Below are positions 1 to 6,517 of a stretch of 8,435 nucleotides of DNA, piece by piece. The first letter of the stretch is position 1, and every line of letters begins with the position of its first letter. The stretch spans positions 1-8,435 of the forward strand of contig CAJUOD010000117.1 of NCBI GenBank assembly GCA_910587875.1, written 5' to 3'. The notes under the pieces are model-generated. The model made no database searches and was not told the DNA's origin. It was given only the letters and a program-made list of their open reading frames with translations. Made by a program: the position numbers and the translations under genes. This stretch comes from an uncultured Oscillibacter sp. (GTDB lineage: Bacteria; Bacillota; Clostridia; Oscillospirales; Oscillospiraceae).

Positions 1-939
1 CCAAAGTACAAGGGATGGTACTGCGCCAACAAGTCCCAGACGGTGGACTACCGCAGCAAGCGGAAAATTTATCTGGACGAAGACGAATGGGTCCTATACC
101 CGGACCCGTCCATCCCAGCCATCGTCTCGGAGGAGCTTTGGGACCGGGCCAACGCCCTGTATAAGCGCCGCAGTGAGCAAATGAAACAGCACCAGAGCGG
201 GGCGACGTTCCACAACCGTTACCCCTACAGCGGCAAAATCGTCTGCGAGGAGCACGGGACCAGCTTCCACAGGCAGGTGCTGAAAAGTGCCAGGGGGACC
301 CAGGAGGTCTGGCAGTGCCGGGTCTACCGGGACAAGGGCCGGGCGGCCTGTTCCGCGCCCCAGCTCAGGACGGCGGAGTTAGACCAAATCATGGCTGATA
401 TCTTCAATCAGCTTGCCCGGAACAAAGAGGCCATTATTGACGCGGTGGTGGCGGTCCTCCAGGCTGTCCCAGACGAGCACGACTACGCCCAGGACATCCG
501 CCGCATGGAGGGGGACCTGTCCGCCCTCCGGGCAAAAAAGGACCGCCTGCTGGAGATGAGCATTGAGGGCGTCATCTCCACGGCGGAGTTCAAACAGCGC
601 AACGACGGCTTCAATCAGCAGATCCAGGCCCTGGAGGAACGCTTGGAAATCCTCCGGGCGGAGGCGGAAAAGGGCCGGCAAACCGGAGCGCAGTTAGAGA
701 AAATCCGCACCGCCCTGGAGCGGAAGCTCTCCTTCCAAAACGGAATCAACTCCGCCCTGGTCACAACGATTCTGGACAAAATCGTGGTCAAGAAAACCAG
801 CACTAAAGAGGAAATACACCTGGACGTCCACCTGAAATTCGGCGGCCCGTGGGAGGCCGCTTTCCATCGGGCGGATTCTTCCGTCTGCTTCACCCGTCCA
901 AGAAGTACTACACCCAAAGCGCCGACCAGGAGGACCTGA
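1..939 (+). CDS. Large serine recombinase, C-terminal part (cut by window edge); probable sigK-element excisase (SpoIVCA-like)
   Basis: The frame is open from base 1, so the gene starts before the window; the GTG at 43 is an internal codon. What remains is 312 residues. Its opening resembles the end of the recombinase DNA-binding domain (PDPSIPAIVSEELWDRANAL). A zinc-ribbon-like segment follows (C82, H85, C106, C117 counting from base 1), with one usual cysteine replaced by histidine. After it comes a long charged coiled coil (about residues 160-240), as in large serine integrases, and a typical C-terminal strand (VHLKFG) near base 843. The N-terminal catalytic serine domain is not visible. 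Such enzymes catalyse site-specific excision and integration. The gene runs directly into the sigK 3' fragment and overlaps it by at least 40 bases, which points to the enzyme that removes the element interrupting sigK. A prophage integrase using sigK as its attachment site is the alternative. The family is clear; the specific role is inferred from position. Confidence 0.85.
   Translation, partial: PKYKGWYCANKSQTVDYRSKRKIYLDEDEWVLYPDPSIPAIVSEELWDRANALYKRRSEQMKQHQSGATFHNRYPYSGKIVCEEHGTSFHRQVLKSARGTQEVWQCRVYRDKGRAACSAPQLRTAELDQIMADIFNQLARNKEAIIDAVVAVLQAVPDEHDYAQDIRRMEGDLSALRAKKDRLLEMSIEGVISTAEFKQRNDGFNQQIQALEERLEILRAEAEKGRQTGAQLEKIRTALERKLSFQNGINSALVTTILDKIVVKKTSTKEEIHLDVHLKFGGPWEAAFHRADSSVCFTRPRSTTPKAPTRRT
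870..915 (+). other. Probable recombination junction (att site) of an element inserted in sigK
   Basis: Upstream of about base 882 only the recombinase frame makes sense. From about 900 the third frame reads KKYYTQSADQEDLISIG, the conserved SigK region 2.1-2.2. Just before it, RLLHPS only partly resembles the usual RLVAHI of region 2.1, so sigK similarity fades between about 882 and 900, marking the crossover zone. A short imperfect inverted match (TTCTT at 876-880, AAGAA at 900-904) flanks it. The exact 2-base core cannot be set from one junction; the other end of the element is needed. Confidence 0.55.
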
Positions 940-1433
940 TCTCCATCGGCACCATCGGGCTCATCAAGGGCATTTCCAGCTTCGACCCCGCCAAGGGGGC
1001 GCGGCTGGCTACCTACGCCGCCCGGTGCATCGAGAACGAGATCCTCATGTACTTCCGCAGCCAGAAGAAGCTCCAGGGGGAGGTCTCGCTCTCCGACTCC
1101 ATCGACACGGACAAGGACGGGAACGCCCTCCAGCTCATGGACATCGTGGGGGTGGACGACACCATGCTGGAGGACCTCCACGACCGGGACAACGCCCTGC
1201 GGCTCCATAAACTGGTCCGGGAGCGCCTCACCGCCCGGGAGGCGGAGATTGTCCGCCTGCGCTACGGCCTGGGGGGCACCGTGCCCCTGACCCAGCGGGA
1301 GATCGCGTCCTCCTTCGGCATCTCCAGAAGCTACGTTTCCCGCATCGAAAAGCGGGCCCTGGAGAAGCTCCGGGAGGCCCTCCAGGAGGGCCCGGAGCCC
1401 TCCGCCAAGCGCGGGAAAACGCCGGTCAGATAA
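900..1433 (+). CDS. sigK: 3' segment of an interrupted sigK (sporulation sigma factor sigma-K)
   Basis: About 177 codons encode the C-terminal three quarters of sigma-K, the mother-cell sigma factor for late spore coat and cortex genes. Seen in order: the end of region 2.1 (KKYY), region 2.2 (DLISIGTIGLIKGI), the region 2.3/2.4 core-binding and -10 recognition helices (RLATYAARCIENEILMYFRS), the loop DSIDTDKDGN, and the region 4 helix-turn-helix (LTQREIASSFGISRSYVSRI). Sigma-K is normally about 230-240 residues, so roughly 60 N-terminal residues, including the pro-sequence and region 1.2, are absent. The frame extends back to a stop near 804, but the GTG at 849 lies in recombinase sequence without a ribosome binding site. 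The piece is therefore not a stand-alone gene: it should become functional only when excision joins it to the 5' half. The frame is intact with no internal stops, which argues against decay. Confidence 0.9.
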   Translation, partial: KKYYTQSADQEDLISIGTIGLIKGISSFDPAKGARLATYAARCIENEILMYFRSQKKLQGEVSLSDSIDTDKDGNALQLMDIVGVDDTMLEDLHDRDNALRLHKLVRERLTAREAEIVRLRYGLGGTVPLTQREIASSFGISRSYVSRIEKRALEKLREALQEGPEPSAKRGKTPVR

Positions 1434-1444
1434 GCCCGGCGTTT
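1417..1444. terminator. Bidirectional terminator hairpin shared by sigK and ldh
   Basis: AAACGCCGG (1417-1425) and CCGGCGTTT (1436-1444) form a perfect 9-bp stem with a 10-base loop. The loop contains the sigK stop codon at 1431-1433. On the plus strand the stem is followed by a short T-rich run; on the minus strand by TTTTC. The convergent genes are only 15 bases apart, so one hairpin serving both is the economical reading. Confidence 0.65.
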
Positions 1445-1448
1445 CTCC

Positions 1449-2396
1449 TCACAGCTTCAAGGACCCGATGGCCTCCCGCATCTGCTCCGCCGAGGCGTTC
1501 AGCGCCGCCCGCTCCTCCCGGCTCAGGGGCATCTCCAGAATCTCCTGCAAGCCCTTCCGGCCCACGATGGAGGGAAGGCTCAGGGCCAGGCCGTTCATGC
1601 CATACTGTCCGTCCAGCACCGCCGACACCGGCAGCACCGCCCGCTCGTCCTTCACGATGGCCTCCGCGATGCGGCCCACCGCCATGGCGATGCCGTAGTA
1701 GGTGGCCCCCTTCCGCTCAATGATTTGATAAGCGCTGTCCCGGACCTCCCGGTACAGCCGCTCCCGGTTCTCCGCTCCCAGGGTCTGGCCCCGGACCCGG
1801 CAGAAGTCCTCCAGATCCAGGCCGGAGACATTGGCCTCGCTCCAGACCGCCAGCTCGCTGTCCCCGTGCTCCCCGATGATGAAGGCGTGGATATTCCGGC
1901 TGTCCACCTCCAGTTCCGCTCCCAGGAGCTGCTTTAATCGCCCGGTGTCCAGCACCGTGCCGGAGCCGATCACCCGCTCCCGAGGATAGCCGGAAAGCCG
2001 CCAGGCCGCATAGGTCAGCACATCCACCGGGTTGGACACCACCAGCAGAATGCCGCCGAAGTCCCGGGCGGTGATTTCCTTCAGGATAGAACGCAAAATC
2101 TCCGTGTTCTTCCCGATGAGGTCCAGCCGGGTCTCTCCGGGCTTCTGGGTGGCCCCAGCGGTGATGACGGCCAGGGCGCAGTCCGTCAGGTCGTCATAGC
2201 CCCCGGCGGTGATCTCCATGGCCGCGCCGTAGGGCAGGCCGTCCCGGAGGTCCATGGCCTCCCCCTCCGCCTTCTTCTGGTTCGCGTCCAGCAGGACGAG
2301 GCGGGTGAATAAGCCCTGCTGCAAAAAGCGGAAGGCGATGGACGCCCCCACGTTGCCGCAGCCGATGACGGCGGCTTTTCTGTAGTCGATCTTCAT
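1449..2396 (-). CDS. ldh: L-lactate dehydrogenase
   Basis: This cytoplasmic enzyme reduces pyruvate to L-lactate with NADH, regenerating NAD+ in fermentation. The 315 residues match the usual length. Visible motifs are the Rossmann GCGNVG (12-17), the NAD-binding aspartate D37 ending strand 2 (LVLLD), the mobile loop with Q84 and R90 (TQKPGETR), SNPVD (121-125), D150 and R153 (LDTGR), and the catalytic histidine in GEHGDS (H177). Q84 sits at the position that separates lactate (Gln) from malate (Arg) dehydrogenases, so lactate is favoured. For the allosteric fructose-1,6-bisphosphate site, the histidine equivalent to H188 is present (H170) but the usual R173 is a lysine (K155), so activation is uncertain. 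The ATG at 2396 has a GGAGG upstream (2404-2408). It overlaps the stop of the preceding oxidoreductase as ATGA, implying coupled translation. Confidence 0.95.
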   Translation of the reverse strand: MKIDYRKAAVIGCGNVGASIAFRFLQQGLFTRLVLLDANQKKAEGEAMDLRDGLPYGAAMEITAGGYDDLTDCALAVITAGATQKPGETRLDLIGKNTEILRSILKEITARDFGGILLVVSNPVDVLTYAAWRLSGYPRERVIGSGTVLDTGRLKQLLGAELEVDSRNIHAFIIGEHGDSELAVWSEANVSGLDLEDFCRVRGQTLGAENRERLYREVRDSAYQIIERKGATYYGIAMAVGRIAEAIVKDERAVLPVSAVLDGQYGMNGLALSLPSIVGRKGLQEILEMPLSREERAALNASAEQMREAIGSLKL

Positions 2397-3721
2397 GAAA
2401 CATCCTCCCTGTTGGTCCTCATAGATTTCTTGTCGTCCGCAGCCGGGTTGTCGATGAGCCGCCCGTCCTCCCCGAAGCGGGAGCCGTGACAGGGGCAGTC
2501 CCAGCTGTGCTCCTGGGCATTGTACTTCAATGCGCAGCCCATGTGGGGGCACCGGGGGGCCGTGGGCGTCAGCAGGCTCACGGCGGACTCCCAGGCATTT
2601 GCCGCCAGCTGGGGCCGGAGGACCCTCCGGGACGGGTCGAACAGCGACCCGTAAGGGTTCTCCTTCCCTTGGACCTGGTCCGCCAGCAGCAGCGCCGCCG
2701 CCATGGAGGAGGTCATGCCCCACTTGTTGAAGCCCGTCACCACGTACAGGCCCTCCGTCCCCTTGGAGTAGGGTCCCACATAGGGCACGCCGTCCAGGGT
2801 CATGCAGTCCTGGGCGGCCCAGCGGGCGGCGATCCTCGCCTGGGGGTAATGCTTTTGGGCGAAGTCCTCCAGCTCCCGCCAGCCGCCGCTCTTCTTCCCC
2901 GTCCGGCTCCCGCCGCCGCCCAGGAGGAGGAAGCCCTTGTAGTCCCGGAAGGACAGCCCCTTGTCCCCCTCGTCCACGTACATGCCGCCCGCCTCCCGGG
3001 CGCCCTCCAGGGCCAGGACGTAGGAGCGGCTCTGGTAGAGCTTGAGGAAATAGCCCCCGTGCTTGTTGAGAACGGGGAAGTGGGTGGCAATGATGATCTT
3101 CTCCGCCGTCACCGTCCCGTGGTCGGTGACCGCCGTGCCGGGGCCCAGCTCCAGGACCTTGGTGTGCTCGTAGATCCGCAGCCCCTTGGCGATGGCGGAG
3201 GCGAATTTCAGCGGATGGAACTGGGCCTGCTTGGGGAATTTCACCGCCCCCGCCGTGGGCATGGGCAGAGTGTCCGTCTTTGCATACTCCGCCGGGAAGC
3301 CCAGGCGGGCCAGGGCCTCCAGCTCCCGGTCCAGCTTCCGCCGGTCCGTCAGGGCGTAGACGCAGCTGTCCCGCTCCTCGAAATCGCAGTCGATGGTTTG
3401 ACAGAGTTCCCGGTATTTTCCCAGGGCGGCCCGGTTGGCCTCCAAGTACAGCCGGGCCCGCTCCGGGCCGAACTCCCGGAGGAGCCTGGAGTAGATCAAT
3501 CCGTGCTGGAACGTGACCTTGGCGGTGGTGTTCCCCGTCACGCCGCCGCAGATTCGATCCGCCTCCACCAGGGCGTAGTCCGCCCCCGCCCGGTCCAGCC
3601 GGTAGGCGCACAGCAGCCCCGCAAGGCCCCCGCCGATGATCAGCACGTCCGTCTTCAGGTCCCCGTCCAGGGGGGCGAACTCCGGCAGCTCCGCCGTCTG
3701 CCTCCAAATGGAATCCTCCAT
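2393..3721 (-). CDS. FAD-dependent oxidoreductase with C-terminal Rieske [2Fe-2S] domain (YhfW-like)
   Basis: This is a 442-residue protein of the DAO (D-amino-acid oxidase-like) flavoprotein family. The N-terminal FAD-binding Rossmann motif is TDVLIIGGGLAGL (24-36), followed by the acidic strand end LVEAD (51-55) and TGNTTAKVTFQHG (62-74). Conserved FAD-contact segments near the end are TLDGVPYVGPY (308-318) and VVTGFNKWGMTSSMAA (327-342). The C-terminus has a Rieske motif, CPH (C391, H393) and CPCH (C409, H412), 15 residues apart. C396 and C411 are placed for the stabilising disulfide of bc1-type clusters. The substrate is unknown; an electron path from flavin to iron-sulfur cluster is expected. 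B. subtilis YhfW is about 500 residues (from memory); this protein lacks much of the beta-structure normally before CxH. The ATG at 3721 has an excellent SD (GAGGTGAT, 3725-3732). The gene is first in an operon with ldh. Confidence 0.88.
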   Translation of the reverse strand: MEDSIWRQTAELPEFAPLDGDLKTDVLIIGGGLAGLLCAYRLDRAGADYALVEADRICGGVTGNTTAKVTFQHGLIYSRLLREFGPERARLYLEANRAALGKYRELCQTIDCDFEERDSCVYALTDRRKLDRELEALARLGFPAEYAKTDTLPMPTAGAVKFPKQAQFHPLKFASAIAKGLRIYEHTKVLELGPGTAVTDHGTVTAEKIIIATHFPVLNKHGGYFLKLYQSRSYVLALEGAREAGGMYVDEGDKGLSFRDYKGFLLLGGGGSRTGKKSGGWRELEDFAQKHYPQARIAARWAAQDCMTLDGVPYVGPYSKGTEGLYVVTGFNKWGMTSSMAAALLLADQVQGKENPYGSLFDPSRRVLRPQLAANAWESAVSLLTPTAPRCPHMGCALKYNAQEHSWDCPCHGSRFGEDGRLIDNPAADDKKSMRTNREDVS

Positions 3722-3752
3722 GGAATCACCTCGGCGTTAGCTTGAGCCGAAA

Positions 3753-3774
3753 GGCGGAAAATCATACCTCCGCC
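3753..3774 (-). promoter_or_regulatory. Weak candidate promoter/operator for the oxidoreductase-ldh operon
   Basis: On the minus strand TATGAT (3766-3761) is a good -10 box, 40 bases before the start codon. It is enclosed by a 6-bp inverted repeat, GGCGGA and TCCGCC (3753-3758 and 3769-3774), which could be a regulator site. No convincing -35 lies 16-18 bases upstream. This is a suggestion only. Confidence 0.3.
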
Positions 3775-3849
3775 CTGGTCGGCTTTTACGAAATTTCCCA
3801 GTTCCTCGCCCATTTAAATTGTTGAATCCGTCGAAATAAATTTTACCTC

Positions 3850-3879
3850 TTGACAAACCCGCCCCGACAGGCGTATTCT
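3850..3879 (+). promoter_or_regulatory. Sigma-A promoter of the T-box leader and trpB
   Basis: A consensus -35 TTGACA (3850-3855) and a near-consensus -10 TATTCT (3874-3879) are separated by 18 bases. This places transcription start at about 3886, immediately before the T-box Stem I sequence. Constitutive initiation, with control at the downstream terminator, is the normal T-box design. Confidence 0.8.
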
Positions 3880-3885
3880 GTGCCC

Positions 3886-4190
3886 AAGTTCACAAGCGCA
3901 AACCGATGACGCGGACGAGTAGGCAGGGCCTTGGTTCTCAAAGAGAGCCGCCGGTGGTGAGATGGCGGCAGAAACGAGCCTGTTGAATGGACCGCGGAGG
4001 GCGGGTCGAACGGGATTCCCCAAGTAGATTCCGACGGGCTTTTCCCCCGTTACCAAGGAAAGGCGCGTGATGGCGCGCCGCCGAGCGGGCGATTTTATCA
4101 TCGCCAATTTGGGTGGCACCGCAGAAGTTTCAAGACTTTTGTCCCAAAGGTACCTGTAAGGGTCCTTTCGCGGACGGAGGTCTTTTTTTG
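3886..4190 (+). promoter_or_regulatory. T-box riboswitch leader, tryptophan specific
   Basis: The leader RNA binds uncharged tRNA and allows read-through into trpB when tryptophan is scarce. Stem I starts with the K-turn-like GATGACGCGGACGAGTA (3905-3921). Its distal arm is GCCGCC (3947-3952) paired with GGCGGC (3964-3969). The specifier follows as GAA-UGG-A, with UGG at 3988-3990, the tryptophan codon. Stem III is GGCGAT/ATCGCC (4088-4093, 4100-4105). The T-box proper is TTTGGGTGGCACCGCAG (4108-4124). The antiterminator pairs TTTGGG (4108-4113) with CCCAAA (4143-4148) around the bulge TGGCACC (4114-4120), continued by GCAGAAGT with ACTTTTGT. The bulge TGGC fits a tRNA 3' end GCCA, i.e. discriminator G73, as expected for bacterial tRNA-Trp. 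Specifier, bulge and downstream gene agree. Confidence 0.93.
4132..4189 (+). terminator. Regulated intrinsic terminator of the T-box
   Basis: The arm 4132-4144 (AAGACTTTTGTCC) pairs with 4172-4184 (GGACGGAGGTCTT) over 13 positions, including G-U wobbles. An inner AAAGG/CCTTT pairing extends it, and a run of seven T (4183-4189) follows. Its left arm shares bases 4135-4144 with the antiterminator, so the two folds exclude each other. Confidence 0.88.
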
Positions 4191-4236
4191 ACGCTCCGCC
4201 TCCGGAAAGACCAGCGATTTGAAAGGAGCAAGCGTC

Positions 4237-5619
4237 ATGACATTCGAGAAAATTCCCTACAAGATCTACCTCTCCGAGCAGGAGATGCCGCAGACCTGGT
4301 ACAACGTCCGGGCCGACATGAAGACCAAGCCCGCCCCCCTGCTGAACCCCGGCACGGGAGAAGCCATGGGCTTCGAGGACCTCCGCCCCGTCTTCTGCGA
4401 CGAGCTCATCCGCCAGGAGCTGGACAACGACACCCGGGAGATCCCCATCCCCGCGGAGATCCGGGACTTCTACAAGATGTACCGCCCCTCCCCCCTGGTC
4501 CGGGCCTACTGCCTGGAGGAAAAGCTCCAGACCCCGGCGAAGATCTACTACAAGTTCGAGGGGAACAACACCTCCGGGTCTCACAAGCTGAACTCCGCCA
4601 TCGCCCAGGCCTACTACGCCAAACAGCAGGGCCTCAAGGGCGTCACCACCGAGACCGGAGCGGGCCAGTGGGGCACCGCCCTCTCCATGGCCTGCGCCTA
4701 CCTGGGGCTGGACTGCAAGGTCTACATGGTCAAGGTCAGCTACGAGCAGAAGCCCTTCCGCCGGGAGGTCATGCGGACCTACGGCGCGGCGGTGACCCCC
4801 TCCCCCTCCATGGAGACGGAGATTGGGAAGAAGATTCTCGCCGAGCACCCCGGCACCACCGGCTCCCTGGGCTGCGCCATCTCCGAGGCGGTGGAGGCCG
4901 CCGCCGCGAACCCCGGCTACCGCTACGTGCTGGGGAGCGTTTTGAACCAGGTCCTCCTTCACCAGTCCATCATCGGCCTGGAGACCAAGGCGGCTCTGGA
5001 CAAATACGGCGTGGTCCCCGATATCATCATCGGCTGCGCCGGGGGCGGCAGCAACCTGGGCGGCCTGATTTCCCCCTTCATGGGCGAGAAGCTCCGGGGA
5101 GAGAAGGACTACCGCATCATCGCCGTGGAGCCCGCCTCCTGCCCCAGCTTCACCCGGGGCCGGTTCACCTACGACTTCTGCGACACCGGCATGGTCTGCC
5201 CCCTGGCGAAGATGTACACCCTGGGCAGCGGCTTCATCCCCTCCGCCAACCACGCCGGAGGCCTCCGGTATCACGGCATGAGCCCCGTCCTCTCCCAGCT
5301 CTACCACGACGGCTATATGGAGGCCGTCTCCGTGGAGCAGACGAAGGTCTTTGAGGCGGCGGAGGCGTTCGCCCGGGTGGAGGGCATCCTCCCGGCCCCG
5401 GAGTCCAGCCACGCCATCCGGGTCGCCATTGACGAGGCGATAAAGTGCAAAGAGACTGGGGAGGAGAAGACCATCGTCTTCGGCCTGACGGGCACCGGGT
5501 ACTTCGACATGGTGGCCTATGAGAAGTTCCACAACGGGGAGATGACGGACTATATCCCCACGGACGCCGAGCTCCAGCAGAGCTTTGACAAGCTGCCCCG
5601 AGTTCCGGGGCTGGACTGA
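4237..5619 (+). CDS. trpB: Tryptophan synthase beta chain, TrpB2-type (stand-alone TrpB-like)
   Basis: This PLP-dependent enzyme condenses L-serine with indole to give tryptophan. The 460 residues carry an N-terminal extension typical of the TrpB2 branch, longer than classic TrpB1 (about 400). Visible motifs are YRPSPL (82-87), the PLP Schiff-base lysine K117 in NTSGSHKLN, the catalytic glutamate E139 in TETGAGQWG (tryptophan where TrpB1 usually has histidine), and the glycine-rich phosphate loop GCAGGGSNLGG (266-276). FGLTGTGYFD (415-424) is the conserved C-terminal stretch. The ATG at 4237 follows GAAAGGAG (4221-4228) at ideal spacing. An upstream in-frame TTG at 4219 would place the SD inside the coding region and is rejected. 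No trpA or other trp gene is adjacent. The Trp T-box upstream supports a role in tryptophan supply, perhaps from free indole; that last point is inference. Confidence 0.93.
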   Translation: MTFEKIPYKIYLSEQEMPQTWYNVRADMKTKPAPLLNPGTGEAMGFEDLRPVFCDELIRQELDNDTREIPIPAEIRDFYKMYRPSPLVRAYCLEEKLQTPAKIYYKFEGNNTSGSHKLNSAIAQAYYAKQQGLKGVTTETGAGQWGTALSMACAYLGLDCKVYMVKVSYEQKPFRREVMRTYGAAVTPSPSMETEIGKKILAEHPGTTGSLGCAISEAVEAAAANPGYRYVLGSVLNQVLLHQSIIGLETKAALDKYGVVPDIIIGCAGGGSNLGGLISPFMGEKLRGEKDYRIIAVEPASCPSFTRGRFTYDFCDTGMVCPLAKMYTLGSGFIPSANHAGGLRYHGMSPVLSQLYHDGYMEAVSVEQTKVFEAAEAFARVEGILPAPESSHAIRVAIDEAIKCKETGEEKTIVFGLTGTGYFDMVAYEKFHNGEMTDYIPTDAELQQSFDKLPRVPGLD

Positions 5620-5626
5620 ACAGCAT

Positions 5627-5659
5627 AAAAGAGGCCGCCCCGTTGGGGCGGCCTCTGCT
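5627..5659. terminator. Bidirectional terminator between trpB and the rsiV-like gene
   Basis: GAGGCCGCCCC (5631-5641) and GGGGCGGCCTC (5645-5655) form a perfect 11-bp stem with a GTT triloop. The minus-strand transcript has the better U-tract (TTTTAT, from the AAAA at 5627-5630). The plus strand is followed only by TGCTCT. It closes trpB on one side and the sigma/anti-sigma operon on the other. Confidence 0.85.
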
Positions 5660-5668
5660 CTCAGGTTC

Positions 5669-6517
5669 TCAAACGATAGGAAATTCGGGAATGCCCGCCG
5701 CTCCGGCGGCGATGCTGTACTCGGGGAAGCACACCACGACCGTGCCGTCCTCCCGGACGTAGAAGCCGGTGGTCTCGTCCACGGTGGTGAAGCCCCCCTG
5801 GTCCGCCGGGAAGAAGTAGGTGAAGCCCTCCTCATCCACACTCTCGTCAATCTGCTTTTGAATGGAGGCGTTGCAGACTTCCACCCAGTCCTCCCCCAGA
5901 TAGTCCCGGAGGGTCAGGTCCCGGTCCTCGGAGAGGTCCAGGTTGTAGTAATACCGCTCCTCCATGGAGGACACCCAGCCCTCCGCGAAGGTGACCACGA
6001 AGGAGACCCGGCTGTCCGACTGGCTCTTGACCTCGTAGTTCACGATGACGTCCATCTCCCGGCCGGCCCACTCCTCTTCCGTGCCGCCGGTGGCGAAGAA
6101 GGCCTCCCGGTAGTCGTCCCAGTCCTGCTGGGCCTTGGCCAGGTGGGCGTCCATCTTCTCCTGGATGACGGCGTTGACCTTCTCCGCCAGCTCGCTCTCC
6201 GATTCCACCTGGGGAACGGTCACATCGTAGTGGATGCCGTCCTCCGTTTTGTCATAGTCCACAAAGGTCAGCACCTGGAACAGCCCGCCCAGGACGGGCA
6301 CTTCCGCCGCCGCCTTGGCGATGGTGGGGGACAGGTTCAGCCCCGCCAGCACCGCGCAGAAGCACGCGGCGGCGGAGGCCCAGCGCCGGATGGTCCGGCC
6401 CCGGCGGGCCCGGTACCGGGCCTTGCCCTCCCGGATGCCCGCCTGGACCCGGGTCTCCAGCTCGGCGGGGATGGGGGTGTTGTCGTATTCCTCTTTCGCG
6501 TTCTTAAATTCGTTCAT
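5669..6517 (-). CDS. rsiV: RsiV-like membrane anti-sigma factor (DUF3298-type extracellular domain)
   Basis: This is the likely inhibitor of the ECF sigma factor encoded just upstream. The 282 residues are close to B. subtilis RsiV (about 285). A cytoplasmic charged N-terminus (1-45) should bind the sigma factor. One membrane segment (about 46-64) follows, with AKA (67-69) next to it, a plausible signal-peptidase site. In B. subtilis RsiV, lysozyme binding exposes such a site to signal peptidase, followed by RasP cleavage. The extracellular part has a DUF4163-like region and ends in the DUF3298 signature (YVREDGTVVVCFPEYSIAAG, 253-272, then IPEFPIV). The start overlaps the sigma gene stop as TGATG, so the pair is translationally coupled. 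Family membership is well supported; lysozyme as the ligand is inferred from the family. Confidence 0.85.
   Translation of the reverse strand: MNEFKNAKEEYDNTPIPAELETRVQAGIREGKARYRARRGRTIRRWASAAACFCAVLAGLNLSPTIAKAAAEVPVLGGLFQVLTFVDYDKTEDGIHYDVTVPQVESESELAEKVNAVIQEKMDAHLAKAQQDWDDYREAFFATGGTEEEWAGREMDVIVNYEVKSQSDSRVSFVVTFAEGWVSSMEERYYYNLDLSEDRDLTLRDYLGEDWVEVCNASIQKQIDESVDEEGFTYFFPADQGGFTTVDETTGFYVREDGTVVVCFPEYSIAAGAAGIPEFPIV

Noticed and set aside
849..899. GTG at 849 as the start of a complete sigma factor gene
   Set aside because: It lies in recombinase sequence, has no ribosome binding site, and residues before KKYY only loosely resemble SigK; the frame is open there by chance.
1449..3707. 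752-residue fusion of an N-terminal region to lactate dehydrogenase
   Set aside because: The first part is the flavoprotein read in a wrong frame; ldh has its own ATG and SD at 2396-2408.
2486..3745. 419-residue plus-strand open frame opposite the flavoprotein
   Set aside because: The minus-strand frame has clear FAD and Rieske motifs; the plus-strand one is low-complexity shadow sequence.
3814..5850. 678-residue minus-strand open frame across the T-box and trpB
   Set aside because: It is antisense to a well-supported riboswitch and trpB, and its G/V/L/A-rich translation is typical of a GC-rich shadow frame with no recognisable domain.
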